Assembly (NCBI GenBank): GCA_037178625.1
Contig: CM074140.1
Location: forward strand, 930,001-994,000
Length of the DNA: 64,000 nucleotides
Direction: 5' to 3'
Origin: Skeletonema tropicum
Taxonomy: Eukaryota; Bacillariophyta; Thalassiosirophyceae; Thalassiosirales; Thalassiosiraceae
The position numbers were made by a program, and so were the translations under genes. The notes beneath the pieces were generated by a model, which made no database searches, was not told the origin of the DNA, and worked only from the letters and a program-made list of their open reading frames with translations. Shown piece after piece: positions 50,001-58,048 of this stretch. How positions within the stretch are numbered: the stretch's first letter is position 1; every line of letters begins with the position of its first letter.

Positions 50001-51164
50001 TGGGAATGTACGCAGATGATACCGATTGCGACAGATTTCATCGAAAAGCAACGTGCCAATGGCAAGTGTGAGGAGCATGACGATGCTATTGATGCGATCA
50101 AGGAAAGATATGGTGAAAGTTATGCTCGAGCGTGGGAATCAACGCAGATGGCACCGGTTGCGGCAGCTTTCATCAAAAAGCAACGTGCCAATGGCAAGTG
50201 CAAGGAAGATGACGAAGCTTTTGCGGCGATTGAGGAAGAATTTGGACCTAACTTTGCTCGAGCGTGGGGAAAATATCGTATGGTACCGATTGCAGCAGCT
50301 TTCATTGAAAAGCAACGAAAGGAGGGCAAGTGTGAGGAGCATGACGATGCTATTGATGCGATCAAGGAAAGATATGGTGAAAGTTATGCTCGAGCGTGGG
50401 AATCAACGCAGATGGCACCGGTTGCGGCAGCTTTCATCAAAAAGCAACTTGCCAATGGCAAGTGCAAGGAAGATGACGAAGCTTTTGCGGCGATTGAGGA
50501 AGAATTTGGACCTAACTTTGCTCGAGCGTGGGGAAAATATCGTATGGTACCGATTGCAGCAGCTTTCATTGAAAAGCAACGAAAGGAGGGCAAGTGTGAG
50601 GAGCATGACGATGCTATTGATGCGATCAAGGAAAGATATGGTGAAAGTTATGCTCGAGCGTGGGAATCAACGCAGATGGCACCGGTTGCGGCAGCTTTCA
50701 TCAAAAAGCAACTTGCCAATGGCAAGTGCAAGGAAGATGACGAAGCTTTTGCGGCGATTGAGGAAGAATTTGGACCTAACTTTGCTCGAGCGTGGGGAAA
50801 ATATCGTATGGTACCGATTGCAGCAGCTTTCATTGAAAAGCAACGAAAGGAGGGCAAGTGTGAGGAGCATGACGATGCTATTGATGCGATCAAGGAAAGA
50901 TATGGTGAAAGTTATGCTCGAGCGTGGGAATCAACGCAGATGGCACCGGTTGCGGCAGCTTTCATCAAAAAGCAACGTGCCAATGGCAAGTGCAAGGAGC
51001 ACCACGTGGCTTTTGTGGCGATTGATAATGAATTTGGTCCGATTGTTGCTCAAGCGTGGGAAACAACATTGATGTCAACAGAGCAAATTCAGTTGTCCAG
51101 ATGCGAAAGGAAAAATGAGTATATTGCTGAATATGCAACTCTAGCTAAGGCGAGATATCCATAG
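47091..51164 (+). CDS. Giant 44-residue-repeat protein, 3' end interrupted by a transposon
   Basis: ATG at 47091, 1357 aa as read. Basic Ser/Lys-rich N-terminus, a hydrophobic segment at about 123-145 (IKFIIQQLCLLFIFSNCIQCV), an Ala-rich stretch, a nuclear-signal-like RRTKRRRTK, then a helical domain to about residue 540. About eighteen 44-residue repeats follow, pattern A-x-FI-KQR-NGKC-...-EA-AAI-EEFG-YA-AW, built from two helices with conserved Cys, FG and AW. Not a repeat family I recognise. Its last Pro codon and the TAG stop lie inside the terminal repeat of the element at 51159-54370, so this stop is not the original one. The frame resumes at 54872. A 10-bp GC-rich hairpin (47157-47186) sits early in the coding sequence. 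Confidence 0.75.
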   Translation: MLITMNFITPLLHYLSSALGVVTGPTAYDGARGDDGPCPAACHHSASNEHPPSLRSPEKNDGADQSKASCDDKSSSSTSRWAVSNRKYKSTKKKAKHFRQRTSKQNDIHITAKKSSSSSTLDWIKFIIQQLCLLFIFSNCIQCVQASSSGGNAAAAASTSGIAVVAAAAAGSLANTIRKRAGTNNDSTPRRTKRRRTKNESNHPAIVFLEKCGASKSLLEAASNLLKSDDNNAIQKVIVNLLNLLGNDIIGADELKQQFISLKEQLYTAFMDISGAEYEGRINFGDCLSLDTALLILKHYAPDSCVGTVCEGVRNLIWRGNVCILQFLLVLPRSLHKEAGGGDWTKDIIDGIGARIKFVDMLLLAAKNKKTFAQEFRSFATKHGVTTSDLKLVTFIFYAMHIKFYQLVNGNSNATLTVVCASAETHKCWFDRCSEFKNEVVDNLGRLPHGEQIAARRLANILQYPDEALEKISEQLLRAYTAVAEEFADFNVPALEDGSKIAQRFAGRIDMTDDEKEALLNTIRESCRKGGRKSADMLEEAADLVLQLREEGFCDSYIEALALLDFILGKNYRKRWEATQMAPAVIAFVKEQREFLGKCKSDEETLAAIEHEFGKNYVRVWVKLAKDATAFVIEQRKQGKCMKNKEAIAAIKEEFSENHARAWELKFMIPIATDFIKKQRANGKCETFQEAFAAIQEEFGMSYAQAWECTQMKSIAADFIEKQRANGMCETFQEAFAAIQEEFGMSYARAWECTQMIPIATDFIKKQRANGKCETFQEAFEAIQEEFGMSYAQAWECTQMKSIAADFIKKQRANGMCETFQEAFAAIQEELGMSYAQAWECTQMIPIATDFIEIQRANGKCETFQEAFAAIQEEFGMSYAQAWECTQMKSIAADFIKKQRANGKCETFQEAFAAIQEEFGMSYAQAWECTQMKSIAADFIKKQRANGMFETFPEAFAAIEEEFGLSYAQAWECTQMIPIATDFIEKQRANGKCEEHDDAIDAIKERYGESYARAWESTQMAPVAAAFIKKQRANGKCKEDDEAFAAIEEEFGPNFARAWGKYRMVPIAAAFIEKQRKEGKCEEHDDAIDAIKERYGESYARAWESTQMAPVAAAFIKKQLANGKCKEDDEAFAAIEEEFGPNFARAWGKYRMVPIAAAFIEKQRKEGKCEEHDDAIDAIKERYGESYARAWESTQMAPVAAAFIKKQLANGKCKEDDEAFAAIEEEFGPNFARAWGKYRMVPIAAAFIEKQRKEGKCEEHDDAIDAIKERYGESYARAWESTQMAPVAAAFIKKQRANGKCKEHHVAFVAIDNEFGPIVAQAWETTLMSTEQIQLSRCERKNEYIAEYATLAKARYP
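48700..51070 (+). repeat. 132-bp coding tandem repeats with 264-bp higher-order units
   Basis: About eighteen 132-bp units. Units 3-9 are of the ETFQEAFAAIQEEFG type. Units 10-17 alternate EEHDDAIDAIKERYG and KEDDEAFAAIEEEFG types, making a 264-bp period that recurs almost identically at about 50060, 50324, 50588 and 50852. The first units are the most diverged, so expansion has proceeded toward the 3' end and recently. Confidence 0.9.
51155..51158 (+). other. Probable target-site duplication (ATAT), left
   Basis: ATAT directly precedes the left end of the transposon. ATAT is also the first sequence after the N gap (54871-54874), and removing the element plus one ATAT restores an in-frame Tyr codon. 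Confidence 0.6.
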
Positions 51165-51224
51165 TGAGTTTTGAGATTGAAATTTCAATCTCATCCAAAA
51201 TGAGATTGAAATTTCAATCTCATC

Positions 51225-51443
51225 TCTTTTTCTAGTGTTTACGTAACATACGCGCGTATAATGCACATTAAAGTCAAGAAAAGAAAATTAACACTAGTCT
51301 AGAATTGCTGCTCCATTCATACATCATGACGGAGACCTCTCCGTTTGCCTATAAGTATGTATGGAGAGAACCATAAATGAATACATCATTAGCCTTATCA
51401 TTTTAGCACTAGATCATCTCACAGAATCATTTAGCTGGGGCTG
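51225..51443. other. Left subterminal region of the transposon
   Basis: Non-coding, AT-rich stretch between the palindromes and the end of the nuclease gene. No further repeats seen. Confidence 0.4.
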
Positions 51444-53378
51444 TCAATGTGCCCGGAGTGGAGAGGCATCGGATGAGGAGGAAGATGATGCAACTATCAT
51501 TTCCAACTGATCATCTTCTTCCTTTTCATTAGTGTTGCAAGTGCAAGGAGTGCATAAGTTTGGATGCGCAATATGATAGCAGCTCTGACCTTGAATGACA
51601 GGTTGACCGTTCACTTCTCCAACCTCTTTGTAATACGGAGGAACATTGCCTCTCGACAGATCTTTGAGAAATGGGTTCTCACGGAGTAGCCTCTCTCTCG
51701 CTGGATTGTCATGTTGTAACCGTGCAAGTATCTTACTGCTGCGATCTTTATCAAAACAAAGATAACGCTTGCAACCATAGCAGAATGTGGTAACATTTTT
51801 CTGTCCGCAGAGATCACAAGCCCCTGTTTTGTGCACGAAGCCTTCACCATTGGGTTTAGAGTTGCGCCTGTAATCCCGTCCAATGTTCCCCCGGCAATTC
51901 GCATAACGCTGCGTGAGGTCATCATAGTTGTTGTGATTCGCTGCAGCGTTCTTCGACTTTCCTCTGCCAATCGGAGTAGCTCCTGTGGAGCCGATGTTCC
52001 CCAGAACAGAGTGATCCTTTCCAAGACGCGTCTTCTGCCTTCTTGCATCAAACCGTGGAGCAGCAGCCACAACGTAGTTGTTTTCGGCAGCGACTGTTGC
52101 GGTGGAGGATTGTTCCTTTTTAGCATGCTTTGCTGCTGATCTAAGAAGCCTTAAAACCAGGGCCCGTAGAGAATTGTGGAAGGCAAACCGCTGGTTATTC
52201 CTCTGACGAACGGATTGAATAGTATCAGTAGAGGGGTCGGGCTTCTTCCTTGCGGTGACAGCTTGGGTTGGTCGATGAAACAGGACACCGTATATCATGA
52301 ATTCACGGGAAGATATGGTTGTCTGCGGTGTCTTGATAGGCAATATACTTTTGCAATTCCAGGTATATCTTGTGGTCGTATCAGAACCACCCTTCGAGAC
52401 GTTCCAAAGAGCGTAATCAAGCGGAAGAAGCTTGTTACATGCTGGGATTGGATACTTCACATTGGCGGCGCTTCCTGGGATCAACTCACGTACAATTAGA
52501 AGAGACGTCATAATGTCATCCAATGTATACTTCCGTCTGAGTTTGCCATTACTCTGAAGAATTTCCTCAAAGAGCTTCAAAGGCATATCTTCCACCCTCT
52601 CACGGTAAAACAAATTCAACCCATTCTCGTACAGATATGCTAGAGCCATACCGTAATCTGCCAGCAGCTGCGCCTCAAATGTGACAATGAGTCCGTACAA
52701 AATTCTTCCTTGTGCATCACCAACAAGTAACGTAGTTGTGTCCCGACCGTATGTGAACGCATGGTGTAGAATCTGTATTCTCTCGCTCTTGTTTGGAATA
52801 AGCTTTTGTAGCAATTCCCTATCAGATGAAGAAACACGCATGTACAAAGCATCACCTTGTGTCATGGATGCAACTTCTGCTTGTGTACCAATGCTCCTCG
52901 CAACAGCTCTCCGAATAGATTTCGCATTCATAAGAGACCCACCATATTTACTTGATGATCGGCATTTGCATTCAACAAGATGGCTCTTTATTAGATCAAA
53001 GTCATCGCCTACTTCGTCTTCGCTCTTCCGTTCAAATGCAATTCCATCCGCGCTGTCACGAATGTAAGAACTATCTTCTTTCATTGCCATACCAGGCTTT
53101 TGGATGTCAATAATGTTCACACCAGGCACCTTCCCATTCTCACTATCTCTGCGATACTGCTCCAAGTAAAGAGCTTCATTCTGATGACCAAGTGTTGCTT
53201 TACTCCTCTCACTACTTTGCTTCGGCTGTAAGAAAGCTTTAGATATAGCTCCATAAAGAATAGAATCTCTCAAAGGATCATGATCTTCTCCACGTTGACG
53301 TGCCGATAAATCACATGAGGGATCAGTGTCCATGAACTGCAACGCTTCAATCCAAACTTGCTTCATCCATATAGTCAT
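51444..53378 (-). CDS. YqaJ-like PD-(D/E)XK nuclease with piggyBac-like Cys-rich tail
   Basis: 644 aa, ATG at 53378. The first third has the YqaJ/lambda-exonuclease pattern: GHQNEALYLEQY (Glu), SYIRDSADGIAFE (the SPDG-like Asp) and HLVECKCRSS (E-x-K), followed by QAEVASMTQGDALYMRV, which fits the Q-containing C-terminal helix of that fold. Around residue 333, LDYALWNVSKGGSDTTTRY resembles the N-x-x-KGGVD block holding the third Asp of piggyBac transposases. The C-terminus (about 530-570) is a finger, CDLCGQKNVTTFCYGCKRYLC, again piggyBac-like. The first two catalytic Asp blocks of piggyBac are not visible. So this is a nuclease on a transposase-derived tail, or a new type of mobility protein. 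Confidence 0.68.
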   Translation of the reverse strand: MTIWMKQVWIEALQFMDTDPSCDLSARQRGEDHDPLRDSILYGAISKAFLQPKQSSERSKATLGHQNEALYLEQYRRDSENGKVPGVNIIDIQKPGMAMKEDSSYIRDSADGIAFERKSEDEVGDDFDLIKSHLVECKCRSSSKYGGSLMNAKSIRRAVARSIGTQAEVASMTQGDALYMRVSSSDRELLQKLIPNKSERIQILHHAFTYGRDTTTLLVGDAQGRILYGLIVTFEAQLLADYGMALAYLYENGLNLFYRERVEDMPLKLFEEILQSNGKLRRKYTLDDIMTSLLIVRELIPGSAANVKYPIPACNKLLPLDYALWNVSKGGSDTTTRYTWNCKSILPIKTPQTTISSREFMIYGVLFHRPTQAVTARKKPDPSTDTIQSVRQRNNQRFAFHNSLRALVLRLLRSAAKHAKKEQSSTATVAAENNYVVAAAPRFDARRQKTRLGKDHSVLGNIGSTGATPIGRGKSKNAAANHNNYDDLTQRYANCRGNIGRDYRRNSKPNGEGFVHKTGACDLCGQKNVTTFCYGCKRYLCFDKDRSSKILARLQHDNPARERLLRENPFLKDLSRGNVPPYYKEVGEVNGQPVIQGQSCYHIAHPNLCTPCTCNTNEKEEDDQLEMIVASSSSSSDASPLRAH

Positions 53379-54063
53379 CGTATTTGATGTTGGGGTGGTC
53401 CTGTAGATGTTTGGGTGGTTTTCCTAACTCTGCTGCAAAGTAAAAAGTTGCTAGGAACTTGTAGACATCGTAATACTCCATGTCCAACTCCCTACATAAT
53501 GTCTGGACCAAACGGCTACCTTCTCCGAAAAGGCGCTCATAAATCCCATCGATGGTTTTTGGTGTGCCCAATTCATCTAACGCCTTGTACAGTTCATCGT
53601 ATTCGTCCTTTAAGATCAATACCATTGACTGTCGTGCATTAGCAAACGACACCCGCACTCGCTTTGTATCTCGAGGACGGATCTTCATATACTGGTCAAC
53701 TTCCGGGATATCTTTTGCTGCTTCTTGGTTGTTGGTACCAACGAAACGGAATTTGTTCGTATCGGAATCCAGTTCCATTCCTCGCCAATGCTCAATGGAT
53801 GGCGGCTCCTCCATCTCTAAACCATCTCCTTCTGTGATTCCATCTACACGACTATCAACTGTGTCAACCGATTGGTCATCTCTATTGCTATCGTCATCAT
53901 GATCGCCCGTGAAGAATTCTAAATCATCATCACCGTAGGTTAGATTCCCTTCACCACCACTGTTTTGATTTGTGGCTTCCACATGATCGGCATCGGCATC
54001 GACATCGACATCGCTGCCATCATCTTCTCCGTCGACACGGCTTCTCTTCCGGCGGCCGGACAT
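53347..54063 (-). CDS. Acidic transposon accessory protein or transposase N-terminus (238 aa)
   Basis: ATG at 54063. Starts with a basic GRRKRSRVDG, then a long Asp/Glu-rich stretch (15-85), then a folded part with PRDTKRVRVSFANARQSM, DELYKALDEL and FYFAAELGKPPKHL. Acidic heads of this kind occur on piggyBac transposases. The 3' end overlaps the nuclease ATG by 32 nt in the +1 frame. A frameshift, reinitiation or a base error could join the two into one 870-residue protein. No catalytic motif of its own. Confidence 0.6.
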   Translation of the reverse strand: MSGRRKRSRVDGEDDGSDVDVDADADHVEATNQNSGGEGNLTYGDDDLEFFTGDHDDDSNRDDQSVDTVDSRVDGITEGDGLEMEEPPSIEHWRGMELDSDTNKFRFVGTNNQEAAKDIPEVDQYMKIRPRDTKRVRVSFANARQSMVLILKDEYDELYKALDELGTPKTIDGIYERLFGEGSRLVQTLCRELDMEYYDVYKFLATFYFAAELGKPPKHLQDHPNIKYDDYMDEASLD

Positions 54064-54356
54064 CGTTTAATAGTAACCTCCTGCTTATGGCATGAAGCCG
54101 GCAGGGGTACTGGACGCCAGTAGAGCCGTTCATGTCTTCACGGGACCGTGTCATGATTGCTCTTGTAGCTCTAGAGAGAGGGGGATGGGTAGCATCTAAG
54201 TCTCTGAGTGCGAAAGTGGTGCTGTGAGGGTGCCAAACAACTAGTGCTTACAGATTATGTCACTAATTATCTAGATAGTGCGCGCAGTGTAAAAAGTATA
54301 CACTAGCAAACTGGATGAGATTGAAATTTCAATCTCATCGCGCTGAAACGCGCTCT
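54064..54356. other. Right subterminal region of the transposon
   Basis: Non-coding. Probably the promoter for the two minus-strand genes, plus the single GAGATTGAAATTTCAATCTC palindrome next to the right end. Confidence 0.4.
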
Positions 54357-54370
54357 AAAACTCACTATGG

Positions 54371-54870
54371 NNNNNNNNNNNNNNNNNNNNNNNNNNNNNN
54401 NNNNNNNNNNNNNNNNNNNNNNNNNNNNNNNNNNNNNNNNNNNNNNNNNNNNNNNNNNNNNNNNNNNNNNNNNNNNNNNNNNNNNNNNNNNNNNNNNNNN
54501 NNNNNNNNNNNNNNNNNNNNNNNNNNNNNNNNNNNNNNNNNNNNNNNNNNNNNNNNNNNNNNNNNNNNNNNNNNNNNNNNNNNNNNNNNNNNNNNNNNNN
54601 NNNNNNNNNNNNNNNNNNNNNNNNNNNNNNNNNNNNNNNNNNNNNNNNNNNNNNNNNNNNNNNNNNNNNNNNNNNNNNNNNNNNNNNNNNNNNNNNNNNN
54701 NNNNNNNNNNNNNNNNNNNNNNNNNNNNNNNNNNNNNNNNNNNNNNNNNNNNNNNNNNNNNNNNNNNNNNNNNNNNNNNNNNNNNNNNNNNNNNNNNNNN
54801 NNNNNNNNNNNNNNNNNNNNNNNNNNNNNNNNNNNNNNNNNNNNNNNNNNNNNNNNNNNNNNNNNNNNNN
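54371..54870. other. Assembly gap (500 N)
   Basis: Exactly 500 N, a round number usual for a scaffold gap of unknown size. Frames drawn through it are not evidence of genes. Confidence 0.98.
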
Positions 54871-54871
54871 A

Positions 54872-55159
54872 TATGAGTCTGAGCAAGAAAAAAAGAAACG
54901 TCGAAATAAAGAGGAAGCCACCCTTAGACCTGCAAAGATTGCCCTGAAAAGATATGTACAGCTCCTGCATGAAGGAAAATTGCACCATCTGACAAGAAAT
55001 GATATGAAACCTCTCTTGAATTACATTGTCACATGTCATCCAAAGGGTAAATGTGACAAACCTTCCAAATACACAAGTGTGGCAAAGATGATGAACCGAC
55101 TTGGCATTACCATTCATGACAAAGTGGATTGCTTGACTAATTACTTCCCAGAGGAATAG
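54872..55159 (+). CDS. Separated C-terminal part of the repeat protein
   Basis: The frame is open from the gap edge to TAG at 55157 and reads YESEQEKKKRRNKEEATLRP, then LKRYVQLLHEGKLHHLTRND, ending LTNYFPEE (95 aa). The first codon TAT is the same codon that precedes the transposon on the left (ARY before the insertion), and the frame matches that of 47091-51164. A basic linker after the repeats followed by a compact helical domain is a sensible protein end. It has no ATG near its start, consistent with being the tail of an interrupted gene. Confidence 0.7.
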   Translation, partial: YESEQEKKKRRNKEEATLRPAKIALKRYVQLLHEGKLHHLTRNDMKPLLNYIVTCHPKGKCDKPSKYTSVAKMMNRLGITIHDKVDCLTNYFPEE

Positions 55160-55417
55160 GTCCAGAATATTATCTATAAACCTAGTGTAACCAATATTTT
55201 GTAACTGACCATGACTTGGAACACTAGGAAAAAGTCCACCATAAGTCACATACTTGCCCTGCCTACCGATTTTGCTAGCTTTTTGCAGGCCCTTCTCAAA
55301 CAGGCCAAGAGGCCAATATCTAATGCTAGGATGACGAACATGTGCTGCAGTAGCTGTATATTTCCCAGAGCTAAGTAATACCCCGGCAAGTACAAGTAGA
55401 AGTAATAGCACTCGCAT
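55160..55417 (-). CDS. Possible secreted-protein 5' end
   Basis: The ATG at 55417 starts RVLLLLLVLAGVLLSSGKY, a convincing signal peptide, then a basic helical segment (GLFEKGLQKASKIGRQGKY). The frame stays open only by running antisense through the repeat-protein tail and into the gap, so its real 3' end or splice site is unknown. It could be a small secreted protein gene converging on the repeat gene, or chance. Confidence 0.3.
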
Positions 55418-55599
55418 ACAACGAAAGAATGGTCAACAATCGGTGCTTAACATCCAATATCAAATTCTGCAACTAATATTGCTGGTCGCAAGAAGAATGA
55501 TGCTGACAGACTAGGGTGCACCGTGTGCGAGGAAAAGAGAAGAGATAAAGCAGTTGTACATAGGCGCAGCACGCAGCCGAGGCTGAACAGTGAGCAGCA

Positions 55600-56110
55600 A
55601 CCTCAGGAAGGCACAGGTATCTTGATTTTCGAACGCCGACCCCATGCCTGCGTGAGGCAGGCGATGGGGTCAGCGGCAGATTCTTCTCACTACTCACTAA
55701 CTTCAGCTAATAAAATTCTTTTCTCTAGAGCATTGCCTAGCCGTATCATAGCTTATGCGGGCAGCATTACTTATTCGATCAAATGAGTCAGTTGTACGAT
55801 TCGAAACGATAGGGTGCCAAAAGAATCGCTGTAACATTTGTGTGACGATATTCGAACACTGTTATGTTGGTGTAACAATATGTAACAATGACTAACCCTA
55901 ACAAAATTCCTTCCCGCAATAATTAAGGATTTCTACACTTAAGGGCTTCCCGCAATTTCTCAAAACGAATGTGAACAACCCTGGATTCTTGAGTATTCGT
56001 TTTTGTTCTTGGCGCTTCACGGGTCCCTCCCCGTTCGCGATTATTTTGAGTGCCTTTCGAAAGAATCAGGGAAATGGTGTGGCATTCTAACAAGCGAGGG
56101 TTACTTTTGG
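55600..56110. repeat. Dispersed repeat family, copy c (inverted)
   Basis: Reverse-complement relative of 11277-11890: ACCCCATGCCTGC...GCAGGCGATGGGGT hairpin at 55640-55671, CCTTCCCGCAATAATTAAGG at about 55910 and GTGTGGCATTCTAAC at about 56080 appear in the opposite order. It also shares GGGTCCCTCCCCG at about 56021 with the flank left of the Helitron-like element. Confidence 0.6.
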
Positions 56111-57619
56111 TGGACTCTCAATGAAGATCAATATTGATCACATGCAAAAGCTAGAGAACTACACAAGCGCACTTTGTCCAATATTTTAGGAGCTCATGAG
56201 CCGTCAAGCTTTTCGCGCTTGCTGTCGTTCACATTGTTGTTTTGGTATGATGTGCTAGAGGGAGCGGGATTGCAGTCGGCGATTCCACATTTAGTATTTC
56301 GCTTCTTACATAACAAATTCCTTGCACGCTTCGCCATTCAACTGCTATGAGGAGAGAGACAGCAGTGATTCTGAATTTGGCAGCGCGTTTGGAGACACCG
56401 ATGCATGGTTCGGTTGTGAGGGTAGCTCTTCGATGTGGACTTTCTGAGCAAGGGGGGTTGCTTTCAAGCAAATCGCGTCAGAGTTTATGGAGTTTATGTA
56501 CCAACGAATGCATCACTTTTTGTCTATGGATGACGAAGATGATGATACCACGGACGACGAGATACCCCCTATCTATACAGTTTGCAATCTTCGTCCCAGC
56601 ATGGGCCGAAAGCTCTGATTGGCAATCGCTGATGTCCTCTCCTTACTTACCAAAACATTGCTTGATTGACCAAAAGAAGCACTATTATGCTGAGGGCACT
56701 CAACACCGACGATCACAACGAGGAACTAATGAAAAGGATGGTGATGATGATGGAAAAGGAAGCTATCGTATTGCATTTTCTGACACCAGCGTATTCTTTT
56801 CACAGAACGCTGCAGCAAAGAAGAAGTGGCCATTGGGTGATGAAGTTCAAAAGACGGTTTGGAAAAGGCGTTTGCATTAACCGAGGATAACGAAGTACAA
56901 AGAAGCAGTGTCAATGCGAAGAAGTCAAGTCAGAAAAGTGCTCATCGACAAGCCAAAAAGCAAACGACGACTCAACAAAAGAAGGCTATCAAACAGCAAC
57001 AACACGAGAAAAAGAAACGAAAAAAGAGATCTACTGCTGGAAAGAAGAATGTCTGGTGGTGAAGATGAAATAAATATCTTCGACTCTCTTGGATTATTCG
57101 ATAATGAAGGAGGTGAAGGAAAGCAAAAAAGAATACTAGACGTAAAAGTAAGAATCATCGATAGGATGGACTAAAAATATCTACATCTCATTCCACACAG
57201 ACTTTCTCCAGTCTCATTGTACCGAAAACGTAGAGCCCGTATGATGCGCATTATCTACTTGCACCTCTCATTCGTGCTAATCTGTGAAGACGGAAACGCC
57301 AATCGAGAGGCTGCAAATGTGCCAAAAGATACCCGATATGCAATAATGGGCTTTTGGAGCGCTACTTGGAGGTAGATGTGACAGGATAGGCCCTCAACTG
57401 CTCAAACAAGACGAAGTCTACACGCCAACAGGCTGTGCTTGGTCCAAATAGCGGTGGGTAATGGACGGTAGCTGGCCGTGTCGATTGTGGTATGCCGTGT
57501 CAAGAGTGTGCTCAGAGATGTAAACGTTGAACTGCTCTTGAATCACAATGGAGTTCCTGGAAAAAATAAAATATCATATACTTAAACAAAAAAACTCAGC
57601 TGTGAAACAAATAGATTTG
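56111..57619. other. Region with fragmentary frames, no gene called
   Basis: Overlapping plus-strand frames between 56347 and 57174 include a Lys/Arg-rich stretch (about 56930-57040) that may be the remnant or a badly split exon set of a basic protein. No family motif or convincing splice pair was found. The rest appears non-coding. Confidence 0.4.
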
Positions 57620-58048
57620 ATAGAAGCGACGCTACAGCCTCGTACCTAATATGAGAGGTCCAGTGTGAGCTGGTCAGCAGCACCACATTCTACCGAATCG
57701 TATCCATCGTCGTCAATTTGCGCATGAGCCGCTTCTAGTGTCCCATTCGCTTCTAGTGTCCCATTATACTCTGACTCTGCGGTGAAAAAACCGGTACAAG
57801 TACATTAGCACTGCTCATAAGTTTGGCGTGAGTAGAAGCGATGCTACAGCCTCGTACCTGATATGAGAGGTGAAGTGTGGGCTGGCCAGCAGCAACACAT
57901 TCTACCAAATCGTATCTATCGTCGTCAATTTGCGCATGAGCCGCTTCTTAGTGTCCCATTAAACTCGGTGGCGACACTATACAAGCACATTGGCACTGCT
58001 CAGACGGATTGCGTCCGTAGAAGCGATGCTACAGCCTCGTAGCTGATA
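57620..58048. repeat. ~200-bp tandem repeat, 2.2 copies
   Basis: Units begin TAGAAGCGA(C/T)GCTACAGCCT at 57620, 57833 and 58018. Units 1 and 2 share CATTCTACC-AATCGTATC and TCGTCGTCAATTTGCGCATG. Unit 1 is longer (213 vs 185 bp) because CGCTTCTAGTGTCCCATT is itself doubled inside it. Confidence 0.85.

Larger units (their letters stand above)
51159..54370. mobile_element. 3.2-kb TIR transposon encoding a YqaJ-like nuclease
   Basis: Ends are inverted repeats starting CCATAGTGAGTTTT (51159-51172 and 54357-54370). Inside the left end, a perfect palindrome GAGATTGAAATTTCAATCTC occurs twice (about 51173-51192 and 51204-51223). Inside the right end it occurs once (about 54319-54338), set off by an extra AGAGCGCGTTTCAGCGCG stem. 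Two overlapping frames on the minus strand fill the element. The right end coincides with the start of a run of N. TIRs starting CC and a 4-bp target duplication recall piggyBac, and so does the protein tail, but TTAA is not the target and a full DDE core is not seen. Confidence 0.75.

Noticed and set aside
49230..50893. Regular minus-strand frames opposite the repeat protein
   Set aside because: They are antisense shadows created by the 132-bp periodic coding sequence.
50026..51072. 348-residue plus-strand frame inside the repeat array
   Set aside because: Out-of-frame reading of the same tandem repeat. Its regular Met/Arg pattern is produced by the 264-bp period.
54315..55417. Long open frames on both strands through 54371-54870
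   Set aside because: They are open only because the gap is N. The flanking pieces were judged separately.
56347..57174. Basic Lys/Arg-rich protein gene
   Set aside because: Fragments lie in different frames, and no splice pair joins them into a convincing product.
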